Shown: positions 19,496 through 29,087 of the stretch, in pieces | Layout: each line of letters starts with the position of its first letter | Numbering within the stretch: position 1 is the first letter of the stretch | From: Thalassobacillus pellis | GTDB lineage: Bacteria > Bacillota > Bacilli > Bacillales > Halobacillaceae | Assembly: GCF_016908295.1 (NCBI RefSeq) | Contig: NZ_JAFBDO010000007.1 | Coordinates: forward strand, 62,001-126,000 | Direction: 5' to 3' | Length of the DNA: 64,000 bases | Made by a program: the position numbers and the translations under genes | The notes under the pieces: generated by a model | Told to the model about the DNA's origin: nothing | Databases searched by the model: none | Seen by the model: only the letters and a program-made list of their open reading frames with translations

Positions 19496-22123
19496 ATGAA
19501 AAAACTTACTTCTGCTCAAGTCCGTCAAATGTATCTGGACTTTTTTAAAGAGAAAAACCACCGGATCGAGCCTAGTGCTTCCCTGGTGCCTCATGAAGAT
19601 CCGTCATTACTGTGGATCAACAGTGGTGTCGCAACATTGAAGAAATATTTTGATGGAAGGGTAATTCCTGATAACCCAAGAATTGTGAATGCACAGAAAT
19701 CAATCCGGACTAATGATATTGAGAATGTAGGGAAGACTGCTCGTCACCACACATTTTTTGAAATGCTGGGCAATTTCTCGATCGGCGATTATTTTAAAGA
19801 GGAAGCGATCATTTGGGGATGGGAATTTCTTACAAGCCCTGATTGGATTGGTTTTGAACCAGAAAAGCTCTCTGTTACCGTCCACCCGGAGGACGATGAG
19901 GCATATGAGATTTGGAGAGATAAAGTTGGCGTGCCCGAAGAACGAATCATTCGGCTGGAGGAAAATTTCTGGGATATCGGGGAAGGTCCAAGTGGTCCCA
20001 ATACGGAAATCTTTTTTGACCGTGGAGAAAGTTATGGAAATAATCCGGAAGACCCTGAGTTATATCCGGGCGGGGAAAATGAACGTTATCTGGAAATATG
20101 GAACCTCGTTTTCTCCCAGTTCAACCATAACCCTGATGACACTTATACGCCTCTTCCGAAGAAAAACATTGATACAGGTATGGGACTGGAACGGATGGTG
20201 TGTGTCATACAGGATACGCCAACTAATTTTGAGACAGATCTTTTTATGCCGATCATTAAGGATACGGAAAAGCTTACAGGGGTGAAGTATGGAGACAAAG
20301 AAGCCTATGATGTCGCTTTTAAAGTGATTGCCGATCACATCCGTACGGTGAGCTTCGCGATTGGGGATGGAGCATTGCCATCGAATGAGGGCAGAGGGTA
20401 TGTTCTTAGACGCCTGCTCCGCAGGGCAGTCCGTTATGCGAAGCAAATTGGAATTGATGAACCGTTCATGTTCAAGCTAGTTCCACAGGTCGCTGTTATT
20501 ATGGCTGATTTTTATCCGGAGTTGACGGAGAAGCAAGGATTTATCAAGAATGTTATCAAGACCGAGGAAGAACGTTTTCATGAAACCTTGAATGATGGAT
20601 TAGCCATTTTATCCGATATCATTAAACTGGAAACTGCAAAGGGCAGCAGTGTCTTCCCAGGGCAAGAAGTGTTCCGCCTATATGATACGTATGGTTTTCC
20701 AAAGGAACTTACGGAGGAATACGTAGAAGAAGCGGGTTTCACGATTGACGAAGCTGGTTTTGAAGCAGAAATGGAAAAACAAAGGAACCGTGCCAGAAGT
20801 GCTCGTCAAAAATCAGGGTCGATGCAGGTACAGGAAGGTGTATTAGGCGAAGTTCACGCTGACAGTACATTTGTTGGTTATGATAGGCTTACTTCCGAGG
20901 CGAAAATTGTTGAATTGATTAAGGATAAAGCATTTGCCTCATCTGCAGAGGCAGGGGAAGTCGTATATCTATTCCTGGACAAGACACCATTTTATGCAGA
21001 AAGCGGCGGTCAGGTTGCCGATACGGGAATCATTCATAATGACCATGTAGAGATTGAAGTAACCAATGTACAAAAAGCGCCAAATGGCCAGAACATGCAT
21101 GAAGCTACTGTGAAAAAAGGTACGCTGTACAAAGGGGATGCTGTTACAGCCAACGTTGACCCTGGTTCACGTACGTTCATCGTAAAAAACCACACAGCAA
21201 CACACCTGCTCCATCAGGCCTTAAAGGATGTACTTGGAGATCATGTAAATCAGGCAGGTTCCCTGGTAGCTCCAGATAGGCTGCGTTTTGACTTTTCTCA
21301 TTTTGGATCTGTCTCCGAAGAAGAAATCAATAAAATCGAGGCAATTGTTAACGATAAAATATGGAAGTCCATACCTGTTGCTGTAGAATACAGTTCGCTG
21401 CAGGAAGCGAAAGACAAAGGAGTTATGGCTTTATTCGGAGAAAAGTATGGTGATGAAGTGCGCATTGTGCAGGTTGGCGATTACAGTTTAGAACTATGCG
21501 GAGGGTGTCATGTTCACAATACTGCTGAAATTGGTTTATTTAAAATTGTTTCTGAAGCAGGCATCGGTGCAGGAACTAGAAGAATGGAAGCTGTCACTGC
21601 CAAAGCAGCCTATTCATTCATGAATGAAAAGCAGGCATTACTGAGTGAAGCAGCTGCCCGGTTGAAAACCAAACAGGACCAAGTCCCAGAGCGTATTGAT
21701 GTCCTGCACCAGGAATTGAAATCTCTTCAAAGAGAAAATGAATCATTGACAAGTAAATTGTCCAATATGGAAGCAAGCTCTATTCTGGAGGAAGTAGAAG
21801 AAGTGAATGGAATCAAAGTCTTAGCTAAGAAGGTTGATGTAAAAGACAGCAATGCCCTTCGGAACATGCTTGATGAATTGAAACAGAAATTGGCTTCAGG
21901 AATTATTCTTTTAGCCGCACCTAAAGGGGAAAAAGTGCAATTGATCGCAGGAGTTTCCAAGGACCTTGTTGAACAAGGTTATCATGCAGGAAACCTCATA
22001 AAAGGTGCAGCGAACAGATGCGGAGGCGGCGGAGGAGGCCGTCCGGACATGGCTCAGGCAGGAGGCAAGGATGTATCAAAGATAGACGAAGCTCTTAACT
22101 ACGCTAAGGAGTACGTTCAATAA
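19496..22123 (+). CDS. alaS: Alanyl-tRNA synthetase
   Basis: An 875-residue class II synthetase. The N-terminal catalytic core has motif [14 protein letters not shown]; the editing domain follows with its metal motif [11 protein letters not shown] and [10 protein letters not shown] coiled segment and the DHHA1 C-terminal domain with a glycine-rich [16 protein letters not shown] run complete it. ATG 19496 is preceded by AAGGAGG with 8-nt spacing. All domains are intact, so editing of Ser- and Gly-tRNA-Ala is expected. Confidence 0.98.
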   Translation: MKKLTSAQVRQMYLDFFKEKNHRIEPSASLVPHEDPSLLWINSGVATLKKYFDGRVIPDNPRIVNAQKSIRTNDIENVGKTARHHTFFEMLGNFSIGDYFKEEAIIWGWEFLTSPDWIGFEPEKLSVTVHPEDDEAYEIWRDKVGVPEERIIRLEENFWDIGEGPSGPNTEIFFDRGESYGNNPEDPELYPGGENERYLEIWNLVFSQFNHNPDDTYTPLPKKNIDTGMGLERMVCVIQDTPTNFETDLFMPIIKDTEKLTGVKYGDKEAYDVAFKVIADHIRTVSFAIGDGALPSNEGRGYVLRRLLRRAVRYAKQIGIDEPFMFKLVPQVAVIMADFYPELTEKQGFIKNVIKTEEERFHETLNDGLAILSDIIKLETAKGSSVFPGQEVFRLYDTYGFPKELTEEYVEEAGFTIDEAGFEAEMEKQRNRARSARQKSGSMQVQEGVLGEVHADSTFVGYDRLTSEAKIVELIKDKAFASSAEAGEVVYLFLDKTPFYAESGGQVADTGIIHNDHVEIEVTNVQKAPNGQNMHEATVKKGTLYKGDAVTANVDPGSRTFIVKNHTATHLLHQALKDVLGDHVNQAGSLVAPDRLRFDFSHFGSVSEEEINKIEAIVNDKIWKSIPVAVEYSSLQEAKDKGVMALFGEKYGDEVRIVQVGDYSLELCGGCHVHNTAEIGLFKIVSEAGIGAGTRRMEAVTAKAAYSFMNEKQALLSEAAARLKTKQDQVPERIDVLHQELKSLQRENESLTSKLSNMEASSILEEVEEVNGIKVLAKKVDVKDSNALRNMLDELKQKLASGIILLAAPKGEKVQLIAGVSKDLVEQGYHAGNLIKGAANRCGGGGGGRPDMAQAGGKDVSKIDEALNYAKEYVQ

Positions 22124-22196
22124 CCCTCCTGTTTTTCAAACGTCCCAATAAGGTATATAATGGAGTAAATAATGAAAAGGTGCGAGGTGTTGACAA

Positions 22197-22463
22197 ATGA
22201 GTTCAATGGATAAAACAATGAAATTTAATTTTTCAGAGGAACCGTTCGATCAGGATGTGCGGTCTGTACTTCTCTCTGTGCATGAGTCCCTGCAGGAAAA
22301 GGGATATAATCCGATCAATCAAATCGTCGGTTACCTGCTATCCGGTGATCCAGCCTATATCCCTCGCCACAAAGACGCAAGAAATCTCATCAGGAAAATG
22401 GAACGGGATGAATTAATTGAAGAACTGGTGAAATACTATTTGGAGGGAAACAGAGACAAATAA
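22197..22463 (+). CDS. yrzL: IreB-family regulatory phosphoprotein (YrzL type, DUF965)
   Basis: An 88-residue small helical protein. The N-terminal [10 protein letters not shown] contains threonine residues like those phosphorylated by the IreK/PrkC kinase in Enterococcus IreB; the core [29 protein letters not shown] is diagnostic of the family. IreB controls cephalosporin tolerance in Enterococcus; the Bacillus role is not established. GAGGTG lies before ATG 22197. A TATAAT at 22156-22161 with a weak -35 may be its promoter. The yrzL-ruvX-yrzB order is that of B. subtilis. Confidence 0.92.
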   Translation: MSSMDKTMKFNFSEEPFDQDVRSVLLSVHESLQEKGYNPINQIVGYLLSGDPAYIPRHKDARNLIRKMERDELIEELVKYYLEGNRDK

Positions 22464-22464
22464 A

Positions 22465-22881
22465 ATGAAGACAGCAGGATTAGATGTAGGTGAGAAAACG
22501 ATTGGGGTTGCAGTTTCCGATGCGTTCGGATGGACAGCTCAGGGTCTCACCACAATTAAATGGCAGGAGCCTGAATTTAAAACAGCGCAGGAATCCCTGA
22601 AGGAAATCATCCAGCAACATGACGTTTCCAAGGTAGTCATCGGTCTTCCGAAAAATATGAATGGCACTATCGGTCCGCGCGGTGAAGCGAGCAAGGATTT
22701 TGGCAGCCATGTTGAAAAGACATTTCAGCTGCCGGTTGTATATTGGGACGAACGTCTGACAACAATGGCAGCTGAACGTGTACTATTAAGTGCAGATGTC
22801 AGCCGGAAGAAACGTAAAAAAGTGATAGACAAGATGGCTGCAGTTATCATTCTGCAAAGCTACCTTGATTCCAATCAATAA
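22465..22881 (+). CDS. ruvX: Putative pre-16S rRNA nuclease YqgF/RuvX
   Basis: A 138-residue RNase H-fold protein with the acidic residues of the family: D6 in [16 protein letters not shown], the [10 protein letters not shown] motif and [13 protein letters not shown] near the C-terminus. YqgF takes part in 16S rRNA 5'-end maturation in E. coli. It begins 1 nt after yrzL and has only a distant GGAGG, so coupled translation is likely. Confidence 0.95.
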   Translation: MKTAGLDVGEKTIGVAVSDAFGWTAQGLTTIKWQEPEFKTAQESLKEIIQQHDVSKVVIGLPKNMNGTIGPRGEASKDFGSHVEKTFQLPVVYWDERLTTMAAERVLLSADVSRKKRKKVIDKMAAVIILQSYLDSNQ

Positions 22882-22895
22882 AGGAGTGGCGTGAC

Positions 22896-23177
22896 ATGGC
22901 ATTAGAAGAACAAGAAAGAATCATAATCCCTGATGAAAATGGGGAAGAACATCTCTTTGAAGTTCTTTTCACCTTTGATGTAGATGAAACAAACCAATCG
23001 TATATCGCAGTTGTTCCTGCAGAACAGAAAGAAGACGAAGAAGTAGAAGTCTTTGCATTCCGTTATGAAGAAAAAGAAGGCGATGATGACGATCTCGCGC
23101 TTTATCAAATTGAGACCGATGAAGAATGGAATATGGTGGAAGAGACTTTAAATACGCTGACCGAAGAGCAAGAATAA
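22896..23177 (+). CDS. yrzB: DUF1292 protein (YrzB type)
   Basis: A 93-residue very acidic protein with the pattern EERIIIPDENGEEHLFEVLFTF followed by SYIAVVPAEQ and a C-terminal WNMVEETLNTL. It has no membrane segment or catalytic motif and its function is unknown. It follows ruvX by 14 nt and is the last gene of the operon. Confidence 0.9.
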   Translation: MALEEQERIIIPDENGEEHLFEVLFTFDVDETNQSYIAVVPAEQKEDEEVEVFAFRYEEKEGDDDDLALYQIETDEEWNMVEETLNTLTEEQE

Positions 23178-23183
23178 AGAAAA

Positions 23184-23215
23184 AGCGCTCCCAAATCTGG
23201 GAGCGTTTTTTCTTT
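23184..23215 (+). terminator. Terminator after yrzB
   Basis: CGCTCCC pairs with GGGAGCG around a 6-nt loop and is followed by TTTTTT. The remaining gene-free sequence to 23474 contains an AT-rich stretch and a TATAAT at 23443-23448 without a good -35, a possible mltG promoter. Confidence 0.88.
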
Positions 23216-23474
23216 CTTACACGGTAGGAAGGTATACAATTTTTGCAAAGAAGTCCTTCCAAGTATAAGAGTAACTGACGCATTCACGGAAGGATGAGGG
23301 AACGCGTGCCACAAGCTCTGTCACGATAAGGATTAACATTAATCTTATTAGTCAGGTTAAAACTGATTTTCCAGCTCTGTTTGATCTGTTACGAATTTAT
23401 CTTTTTCTACATGATTCATAGAAATATTGCTGTATTTTGTAGTATAATGTACCGGATGAAGGAGGAAGGTCCTA

Positions 23475-24614
23475 ATGTCTGGTTCTAATTTTGAAGATCA
23501 ATACAGAAAACGTTTGAAAAAACGAGGAGAGGAAGCAAGTATAGTGAGAAAGGTTGTAGCAATAGTCCTGACCGCATTACTTGTCATCATCGTAGGAGGC
23601 GGAATTGCAGGATATCTATATGTGAAATCTGCCCTGCAGCCAGTCGATCCATCGAGTGAGGAAGAAGTCTCCGTAGAAGTTCCTTTAGGCTCTTCTACTT
23701 CCCATATAGCAAATATCTTAGAAGAAAAAGGTATTATTAAAGATGCTACTATTTTTCGTTTTTATACAAAGTTCAAGAATGAGACTGGTTTCCAGGCGGG
23801 AGAATATGAATTTACCCCATCAATGACCATAGAAGAAGTAATAAATACATTAAAAAGCGGAAAGGTTATGAGAGAATCACTCTTTTCTGTAACTATTCCT
23901 GAGGGTAAAACTTTAGAACAGATTGCCACGATTTTTGCCAGCGAAGAAAATACAAACTTCACTAAAAAAGAATTTTTGAAAAAAGCCAATGATCCCAAAT
24001 ATGTAAAATCATTGATGGATAAGTATCCTCGACTGCTGACGGATGCTATATTGGGAGAGAAAATCCGTTATCCGCTGGAAGGATACTTGTATGCGTCCAC
24101 CTATCAGTATTACAAAGAAAACCCAAGTATTGATAAAATTATTAATCAAATGCTGGAAAAAACAGTCGAGGTAGTATTGCCGTATAAGGATCAGTTAGAA
24201 AATGTACCGCTGGATTCCATACATGATGCAATAACCATGGCTTCATTACTTGAAAATGAAGCAAGGTCAGCGGAACAACGTAAAAAAATCGCAGGTGTAT
24301 TTTACAATCGAATGGCTAAAGAAATGCCATTGCAAACAGATCCAACTGTTTTGTATGCTCTCGGTGAACACAAAGACCGTGTTTTATATGAAGATTTAGA
24401 AGTTGAATCGCCTTATAACACCTATCATGTCACCGGTTTGCCGGTAGGTCCTATATCTAATTTTAATGAGAATTCCCTGAAAGCGGCTTTGAATCCGACC
24501 GAATCTGATTATCTCTACTTCGTAGCTGATTCAGAAGGAAACATTTATTATTCTAAGACTCATGAAAAACATCTACAATTAAAAAAAGAACATATTGGAA
24601 ATCAATCTTCATAA
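23475..24614 (+). CDS. mltG: Endolytic murein transglycosylase MltG
   Basis: A membrane-anchored YceG-family enzyme that cuts nascent glycan strands and sets their length. In 379 residues there is a short cytoplasmic N-terminus, one TM helix (about 26-48), a LysM-like subdomain and the catalytic domain. The catalytic glutamate is expected in MASLLENEARS; the substrate-site motifs PLEGYLYASTY, LQTDPTVLYALG and YNTYHVTGLPVGPI are present. ATG 23475 has GAAGGAGGAAGG upstream. Confidence 0.95.
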   Translation: MSGSNFEDQYRKRLKKRGEEASIVRKVVAIVLTALLVIIVGGGIAGYLYVKSALQPVDPSSEEEVSVEVPLGSSTSHIANILEEKGIIKDATIFRFYTKFKNETGFQAGEYEFTPSMTIEEVINTLKSGKVMRESLFSVTIPEGKTLEQIATIFASEENTNFTKKEFLKKANDPKYVKSLMDKYPRLLTDAILGEKIRYPLEGYLYASTYQYYKENPSIDKIINQMLEKTVEVVLPYKDQLENVPLDSIHDAITMASLLENEARSAEQRKKIAGVFYNRMAKEMPLQTDPTVLYALGEHKDRVLYEDLEVESPYNTYHVTGLPVGPISNFNENSLKAALNPTESDYLYFVADSEGNIYYSKTHEKHLQLKKEHIGNQSS

Positions 24615-24628
24615 CTACTTTACTGATT

Positions 24629-24678
24629 CGGTCAGACACCTAGCTTTTTTCTTTTAGAAAAGGTTTTGGGTCTGACCG
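24629..24678 (+). repeat. REP-like inverted pair after mltG
   Basis: CGGTCAGACaCC (24629-24640) and GGGTCTGACCG (24668-24678) form an 11-bp stem around a T/A-rich loop, with no T-run after it. The GGTCAGACACC motif resembles the short REP-like elements scattered in Bacillaceae. It may also act as a weak terminator. Confidence 0.5.
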
Positions 24679-24789
24679 TATTATATGCATCGTGGCGGCT
24701 TCAAAGGTTATTCATTAAAAAAATACCAAGAATATGCTAAAATTGTTAAGTTGCGAAGTAAATAATGGTGGGTTAAAGGAGAAAAACAG

Positions 24790-25422
24790 ATGAACGATAC
24801 GGAACGATATCTAGCATCTCTACTCCCTGAGAGAGATACATGGGTGAAGGAAATGGAAAGCTATGCAAGTGAGCATCATGTACCTATCATGGAACCCTTA
24901 GGAATCGAATTTCTTATGCAGATGATACGCATGAAAAAACCTGGAAGAATATTGGAAATTGGTACAGCCATTGGTTATTCGGCATTACGGATGGCCGAAG
25001 CGTTCCCGGAAGCTGAGATAATTACGATGGAAAGAGATCCAGAACGGTACCGTGAAGCCCAAGAGAATTTGGCTAAATATGACCGTTCCAATAAAATAAA
25101 GGTACTAATTGGAGACGCCCTCGACTTAAGGCAAGAGGCTGAAAAAAACGGCCCGTATGATTTGCTTTTCATTGATGCAGCTAAAGGGCAATATCAAAAG
25201 TTTTTCGAAATATATTCAGGCATGCTTCATAAAGATGGTGTTATTATATCTGATAATGTCCTTTTTAAAGGCTTTGTAGCAGGACGACAGGCTGATAATA
25301 AAAAAATGGAAAACATAGCTGGGAAAATTAGAGAATATAATAAGTGGTTGATCAGCCATCCTGACTATCATACGACAATTGTCCCGATTGGTGATGGTGT
25401 AGCCATCAGTGTTAAAAAATAA
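24790..25422 (+). CDS. trmR: tRNA 5-hydroxyuridine methyltransferase TrmR
   Basis: A class I SAM-dependent O-methyltransferase of 210 residues, close to B. subtilis YrrM/TrmR, which turns ho5U34 into mo5U34 in several tRNAs. The SAM motif ILEIGTAIGYSALRMA is near 56-71, the acidic loop TMERDPERY near 78-86 and the metal-site region LLFIDAAKGQY near 124-134, with a following DN pair in IISDNVLFKG. In B. subtilis the next genes are trhP1 and trhP2; here udk follows 45 nt later. Confidence 0.88.
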   Translation: MNDTERYLASLLPERDTWVKEMESYASEHHVPIMEPLGIEFLMQMIRMKKPGRILEIGTAIGYSALRMAEAFPEAEIITMERDPERYREAQENLAKYDRSNKIKVLIGDALDLRQEAEKNGPYDLLFIDAAKGQYQKFFEIYSGMLHKDGVIISDNVLFKGFVAGRQADNKKMENIAGKIREYNKWLISHPDYHTTIVPIGDGVAISVKK

Positions 25423-25467
25423 ATATCTTAAATAGAATCAGATGTCAGGAAAGGGGAAACATAGAGC

Positions 25468-26103
25468 ATGCAAGACAGGCCTGTAGTAATTGGGGTTGCT
25501 GGCGGCACAGGGTCAGGTAAGACGAGTGTGACCCGTTCGATCATCCAGCGCTTTGCCGATAAGACAATATTAATGATTGAACAGGATTATTATTATAAAG
25601 ATCAAAGCCATCTTCCATACGAAGAGCGGCTCCAAACTAATTATGATCATCCACTGGCATTCGATAATGATTTGCTTATAGCGCATCTGAAGCAATTGAT
25701 TGACGAAAAGACGATCGAAAAACCAGTTTATGACTATAAACTCCATACACGATCCAGTGAAACTATCCGGGTGGAGCCAAAAGAAGTGATTATCGTGGAG
25801 GGCATCCTCGTACTCGAAGATGATCGCCTGCGTGATTTGATGGATATAAAAGTGTTCGTTGACACGGATGCAGATATTCGAATCATTCGCAGATTAATGA
25901 GGGACATTAAAGAACGGGGCCGGACCATTGATTCCGTAATCGAGCAGTATACTAACGTTGTTCGACCAATGCATCTTCAATTCGTGGAACCGACCAAGCG
26001 CTATGCAGATATCATCATCCCTGAAGGGGGACAGAACCATGTGGCAATTGACTTGATGGCTACGAAAATCCAGACGATTCTCAGCCGTCATTCCATGTAT
26101 TGA
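25468..26103 (+). CDS. udk: Uridine kinase
   Basis: Pyrimidine-salvage kinase phosphorylating uridine and cytidine. The 211-residue product has the P-loop [12 protein letters not shown] (8-19), the IEQDYYYKD segment and DHPLAFD for nucleoside binding, then RDIKERGRT near 143-151. AAAGGGG precedes ATG 25468. greA follows after 172 nt containing a hairpin. Confidence 0.96.
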   Translation: MQDRPVVIGVAGGTGSGKTSVTRSIIQRFADKTILMIEQDYYYKDQSHLPYEERLQTNYDHPLAFDNDLLIAHLKQLIDEKTIEKPVYDYKLHTRSSETIRVEPKEVIIVEGILVLEDDRLRDLMDIKVFVDTDADIRIIRRLMRDIKERGRTIDSVIEQYTNVVRPMHLQFVEPTKRYADIIIPEGGQNHVAIDLMATKIQTILSRHSMY

Positions 26104-26191
26104 TTGGAAAAAAAGAGTTGAAAAGTCATATGAAATCTGGCATAGTTTTGTTTAGTAAGTCATAGAGAACAAAAATTCCTCAAAATTTAGT

Positions 26192-26224
26192 GGAGCGCAC
26201 CTCATAAGTGCTGCTCATTTTTAT
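26192..26224 (+). terminator. Possible terminator between udk and greA
   Basis: GAGCGCAC pairs with GTGC-GCTC (one bulged base) and is followed by ATTTTTAT. It would separate greA from udk, but the T-run is short. Confidence 0.45.
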
Positions 26225-26275
26225 ATATTGATAAAGAGGAATAGATTACTGTTGCGATAAAGGAGTGGTCAATAA

Positions 26276-26752
26276 ATGGCTGAAGAGAAAAGCTACTATA
26301 TGACTCAGGAAGGTAAACAAAAACTAGAAAATGAGCTTCATTATTTAAAAACGGAACGCCGCCAGGAAGTGGTAGAGCGTATCAAAATTGCGAGAGGCTT
26401 TGGCGACTTATCCGAGAATTCGGAATACGATTCTGCTAAGGAAGAACAAGCATTTGTAGAATCCCGTATTTCCCATGTTGAAAATATGATCCGAAACGCA
26501 GTGATCATAGAAAACGACAATCAAAATCCGGATATGGTCTCCCTGGGTAAATCGGTAACTTTCCAAGAACTTCCCGAAGGTGATGAGGAAACTTACACCA
26601 TCGTTGGAAGTGCAGAGGCAGACCCATTTGAAGGGAAAATTTCCAATGACTCTCCTATGGCGAAGAGCCTGCTTGGACACGAAGTTGGGGAGCAAGTAAC
26701 TGTGATGACCCCCGGTGGCGAAATCGAAGTGAAAATTGTGAAAGTAGACTGA
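26276..26752 (+). CDS. greA: Transcription elongation factor GreA
   Basis: Binds the secondary channel of RNA polymerase and stimulates cleavage of backtracked transcripts. The 158-residue product has an N-terminal coiled coil (1-75) carrying the acidic tip ([16 protein letters not shown] near 43-58) and a C-terminal FKBP-like domain with [21 protein letters not shown] precedes ATG 26276 at 10-12 nt. Confidence 0.97.
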   Translation: MAEEKSYYMTQEGKQKLENELHYLKTERRQEVVERIKIARGFGDLSENSEYDSAKEEQAFVESRISHVENMIRNAVIIENDNQNPDMVSLGKSVTFQELPEGDEETYTIVGSAEADPFEGKISNDSPMAKSLLGHEVGEQVTVMTPGGEIEVKIVKVD

Positions 26753-26767
26753 TTTATGATCTTCATC

Positions 26768-26800
26768 AGGCTGTCGGGAATTTTCCCGACAGCCTTCTTT
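26768..26800 (+). terminator. Strong terminator after greA
   Basis: A perfect 13-bp stem (26768-26780 with 26783-26795) is followed by TCTTT. It lies 15 nt after the greA stop. Confidence 0.88.
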
Positions 26801-26820
26801 GACCAATTTTTCCTTGCCTT

Positions 26821-26938
26821 CCATACCCGGAAGTATGGATTTTAAAATCATACAACACGGAATAATTAACAAAGGTATGATTTATAAAAACGGTCTGTAT
26901 GGAGTTATGTCCATGCAGGCCGTTTTGTTTTTTTAGGG
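26821..26938 (+). ncRNA. Candidate structured RNA ending in a second terminator
   Basis: After the greA terminator come three more inverted repeats: CCATAC/GTATGG (26821-26838), AAATCATAC/GTATGATTT (26845-26883), and a long stem (about 26887-26900 with 26910-26924, some G-U pairs) followed by TTTTGTTTTTTT. No gene uses this second terminator. A TTGACC at 26799-26804 is the only promoter-like element seen and its -10 is poor. It could instead be a 3' extension of greA mRNA. Confidence 0.4.
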
Positions 26939-27032
26939 ACTTTAGGCCTTTATTCCTTCAGGTTATTTTGTAGTTATTGCAATGTCCTAAGAAAAAACGA
27001 TTTTTTTATACAGAACTAATAGTTATCTCATT

Positions 27033-27179
27033 GTTGCTTTCACGATGCGTGAGAGACGGTGCGCCTTCGGGATAAGCGCGAGCAAGTGTCCACTTGGTTA
27101 ATTGATCGTTTTGACCAAGAAGGCTTGAGGCCGTGCCCGAGGCAAGCATCTGCCGGCAAGCGATTACGTGAGAAACAAC
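27033..27179. repeat. Palindromic structured element upstream of pbpI
   Basis: Nested complementary segments: GTTG-TTT-CACG (27033-27044) with CGTG-AAA-CAAC (27167-27179), CTTCGGG (27065-27071) with CCCGAGG (27136-27142), and CTTGGT (27093-27098) with ACCAAG (27114-27119). The layout resembles the other palindromic intergenic repeats here, and it is richer in G+C than its flanks. No second copy is in this window. The rest of 26939-27329 contains only a short AAGCTGT/ACAGCTT hairpin (27183-27197). Confidence 0.45.
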
Positions 27180-27329
27180 AACAAGCTGTAACAGCTTCTT
27201 TAGTTTTATAAAGGACCAGAGGCTAAAGAAAAAACACGGAGTATTTCTGTCGACTAATGACAGGATTTCCTTCATTTTTTTGTTTAGGTGCTTACTCTGC
27301 TGCCCATACTTGTCACAGGAGTGATAGGT

Positions 27330-29066
27330 ATGAAGAAAAACAGAGTTATTATATATGTGATTATACTTCTGATTGGCTTTTCATGTCTGATTTATCGGTT
27401 GGTTGATATCCAATTAATGAATACGGAAAGGTTTGGGACAGAAAAAGTAAACCTTCTCAGTGAAAGTGTTGCTCAGCGTGCATCACAAATTACTGTTTCT
27501 GATGGAAGAGGAAAGATTATTGATCGTTATGGAACAGAATTAAATATGAAAAGCAATCTGGATGTCGTGCTGTTTCCCTTTGTTAAGGACGTAAGTGGAA
27601 TTAGGAATGTCATGCTGGATACATTACAAATTTCCAGTGAGGAGTGGGAAGGATGGTTCGATAAAGCTGAAGAACCTTTCTACTTAACAGAACGATGGGA
27701 ACAGGTGGATGAATCCTTGTATGAAAAATTGCAATCCTATCATTTACCAGGAGTAGTGCCGGTTGAAAGGCAAACGCCTGTAAAAACGGAACCTGCATCC
27801 CATTTAATCGGGCTTACAGGAAGTAGTAAAAAAGGCTTTCAAAAGAGATACCCGGATGAGGACTTTTCAGCGGTCAGGCCATACGGAATATCAGGATTGG
27901 AAGCAGCTTTTGACACTTTTTTGACAGGGGAAGGCAAGAAAATACTCCAATATCATATTGATGCTCTTGGAAACCCGCTGTTAGGCTTGAATATGAGAGT
28001 TCAGGGGGAAAAGAGCAGTTTTTATCCCCTTAGTGTAAAGACAACTCTGGATAGCAAACTGCAGAAAAAAATCGAATCCATTATAGACCAATCGACACTG
28101 AAAGAAGGTGGAATGGTACTACTAGATATAAAAACAAGAGAAATCCTAGCTATGGTATCACGCCCGGCTATTTCTTACGGTTCACTTTATGACGAAAATA
28201 AAAGCCTGAGGAATCGGATGTTGAGCAGTCACATACCTGGCTCCATATTTAAAATCGTCTCAGCAGCGGCAGCGATTGAAAACTATCCTCAGGCACTGTT
28301 GGAAACATATAACTGCGATAATAATGTATACGGTACCGATGAAGCCGAACGGAAGCTGGGACAATTGACCTTCGAGGAAAGTTTTGCTGAAAGCTGTAAT
28401 TTCGCATTTGCTGAAATAGGAAGGAAATTGCAAAAGCTTGATCCGGAGATCATCGCTGATTATGCATCGAAATTAGGGCTATTAGATTATGCAGGCTGGT
28501 CTGGTGAAGTTTTTAAACATCAAGACTTCCAACAGCTTCCCGAAGAAGAAAAAGGTAACGTTTGGGGGGATAAAAGTGACAGATTTGTGGCTAAAGCGAT
28601 TTCTCAGACTGCAATTGGTCAAAAAAATGTACGGATATCACCTCTTGCCGCAGCAAATCTGATGGCAACGATCGCGAATGATGGCATGTCTAAGCAGGTG
28701 AAGGCGGTAAACAGTTTCACATATAAAAATGGGACGACACTCTTTGAATTCAAAAATGAAGCAACACAGCAAATATCCCCCTTGACAGCCAAGAAATTGC
28801 AGCAACTTTTGGCTGAAGTTGTAGAGACAGGTACAGGAAAAAGTCTGCAGGGACTTTCCATTGCAGGTAAATCAGGAACTGCAGAAATCGGAAAGCCAGG
28901 CACCTGTCATTACTGGTTTGCGGGTTATTTTCCTGTAAATGAACCGAAATATGCTATGGTTGTAGCTGATCTTTTTCAAAGCCCAGCTGACCAGGCAAAT
29001 TATCTGCTTTTTAAAGAGCTGACAAAAGTGATAACAGAGCATGAGCCAGGAGTGGACAAGCAATAA
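27330..29066 (+). CDS. pbpI: Class B penicillin-binding protein (PbpI/YrrR)
   Basis: A 578-residue transpeptidase with one TM helix (about 5-25), a dimerisation domain and the transpeptidase domain. Catalytic S305 is in PGSIFK, S355 in the SCN motif, and K514 in KSGT; all three motifs are intact. In B. subtilis PbpI is a low-abundance, sporulation-associated PBP encoded with yrrS. ATG 27330 follows AGGAGTG by 8 nt; a longer frame from 27288 lacks an SD and would hide the TM start. Confidence 0.93.
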   Translation: MKKNRVIIYVIILLIGFSCLIYRLVDIQLMNTERFGTEKVNLLSESVAQRASQITVSDGRGKIIDRYGTELNMKSNLDVVLFPFVKDVSGIRNVMLDTLQISSEEWEGWFDKAEEPFYLTERWEQVDESLYEKLQSYHLPGVVPVERQTPVKTEPASHLIGLTGSSKKGFQKRYPDEDFSAVRPYGISGLEAAFDTFLTGEGKKILQYHIDALGNPLLGLNMRVQGEKSSFYPLSVKTTLDSKLQKKIESIIDQSTLKEGGMVLLDIKTREILAMVSRPAISYGSLYDENKSLRNRMLSSHIPGSIFKIVSAAAAIENYPQALLETYNCDNNVYGTDEAERKLGQLTFEESFAESCNFAFAEIGRKLQKLDPEIIADYASKLGLLDYAGWSGEVFKHQDFQQLPEEEKGNVWGDKSDRFVAKAISQTAIGQKNVRISPLAAANLMATIANDGMSKQVKAVNSFTYKNGTTLFEFKNEATQQISPLTAKKLQQLLAEVVETGTGKSLQGLSIAGKSGTAEIGKPGTCHYWFAGYFPVNEPKYAMVVADLFQSPADQANYLLFKELTKVITEHEPGVDKQ

Positions 29067-29087
29067 GGCACTGTCCGCTCTTGTAAC

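Noticed and set aside
27006-27275. 89-codon minus-strand frame over the palindromic element upstream of pbpI
   Set aside because: It spans the repeat, has no convincing SD and resembles the spurious frames often called in palindromic repeats. A real gene is not excluded but not supported.
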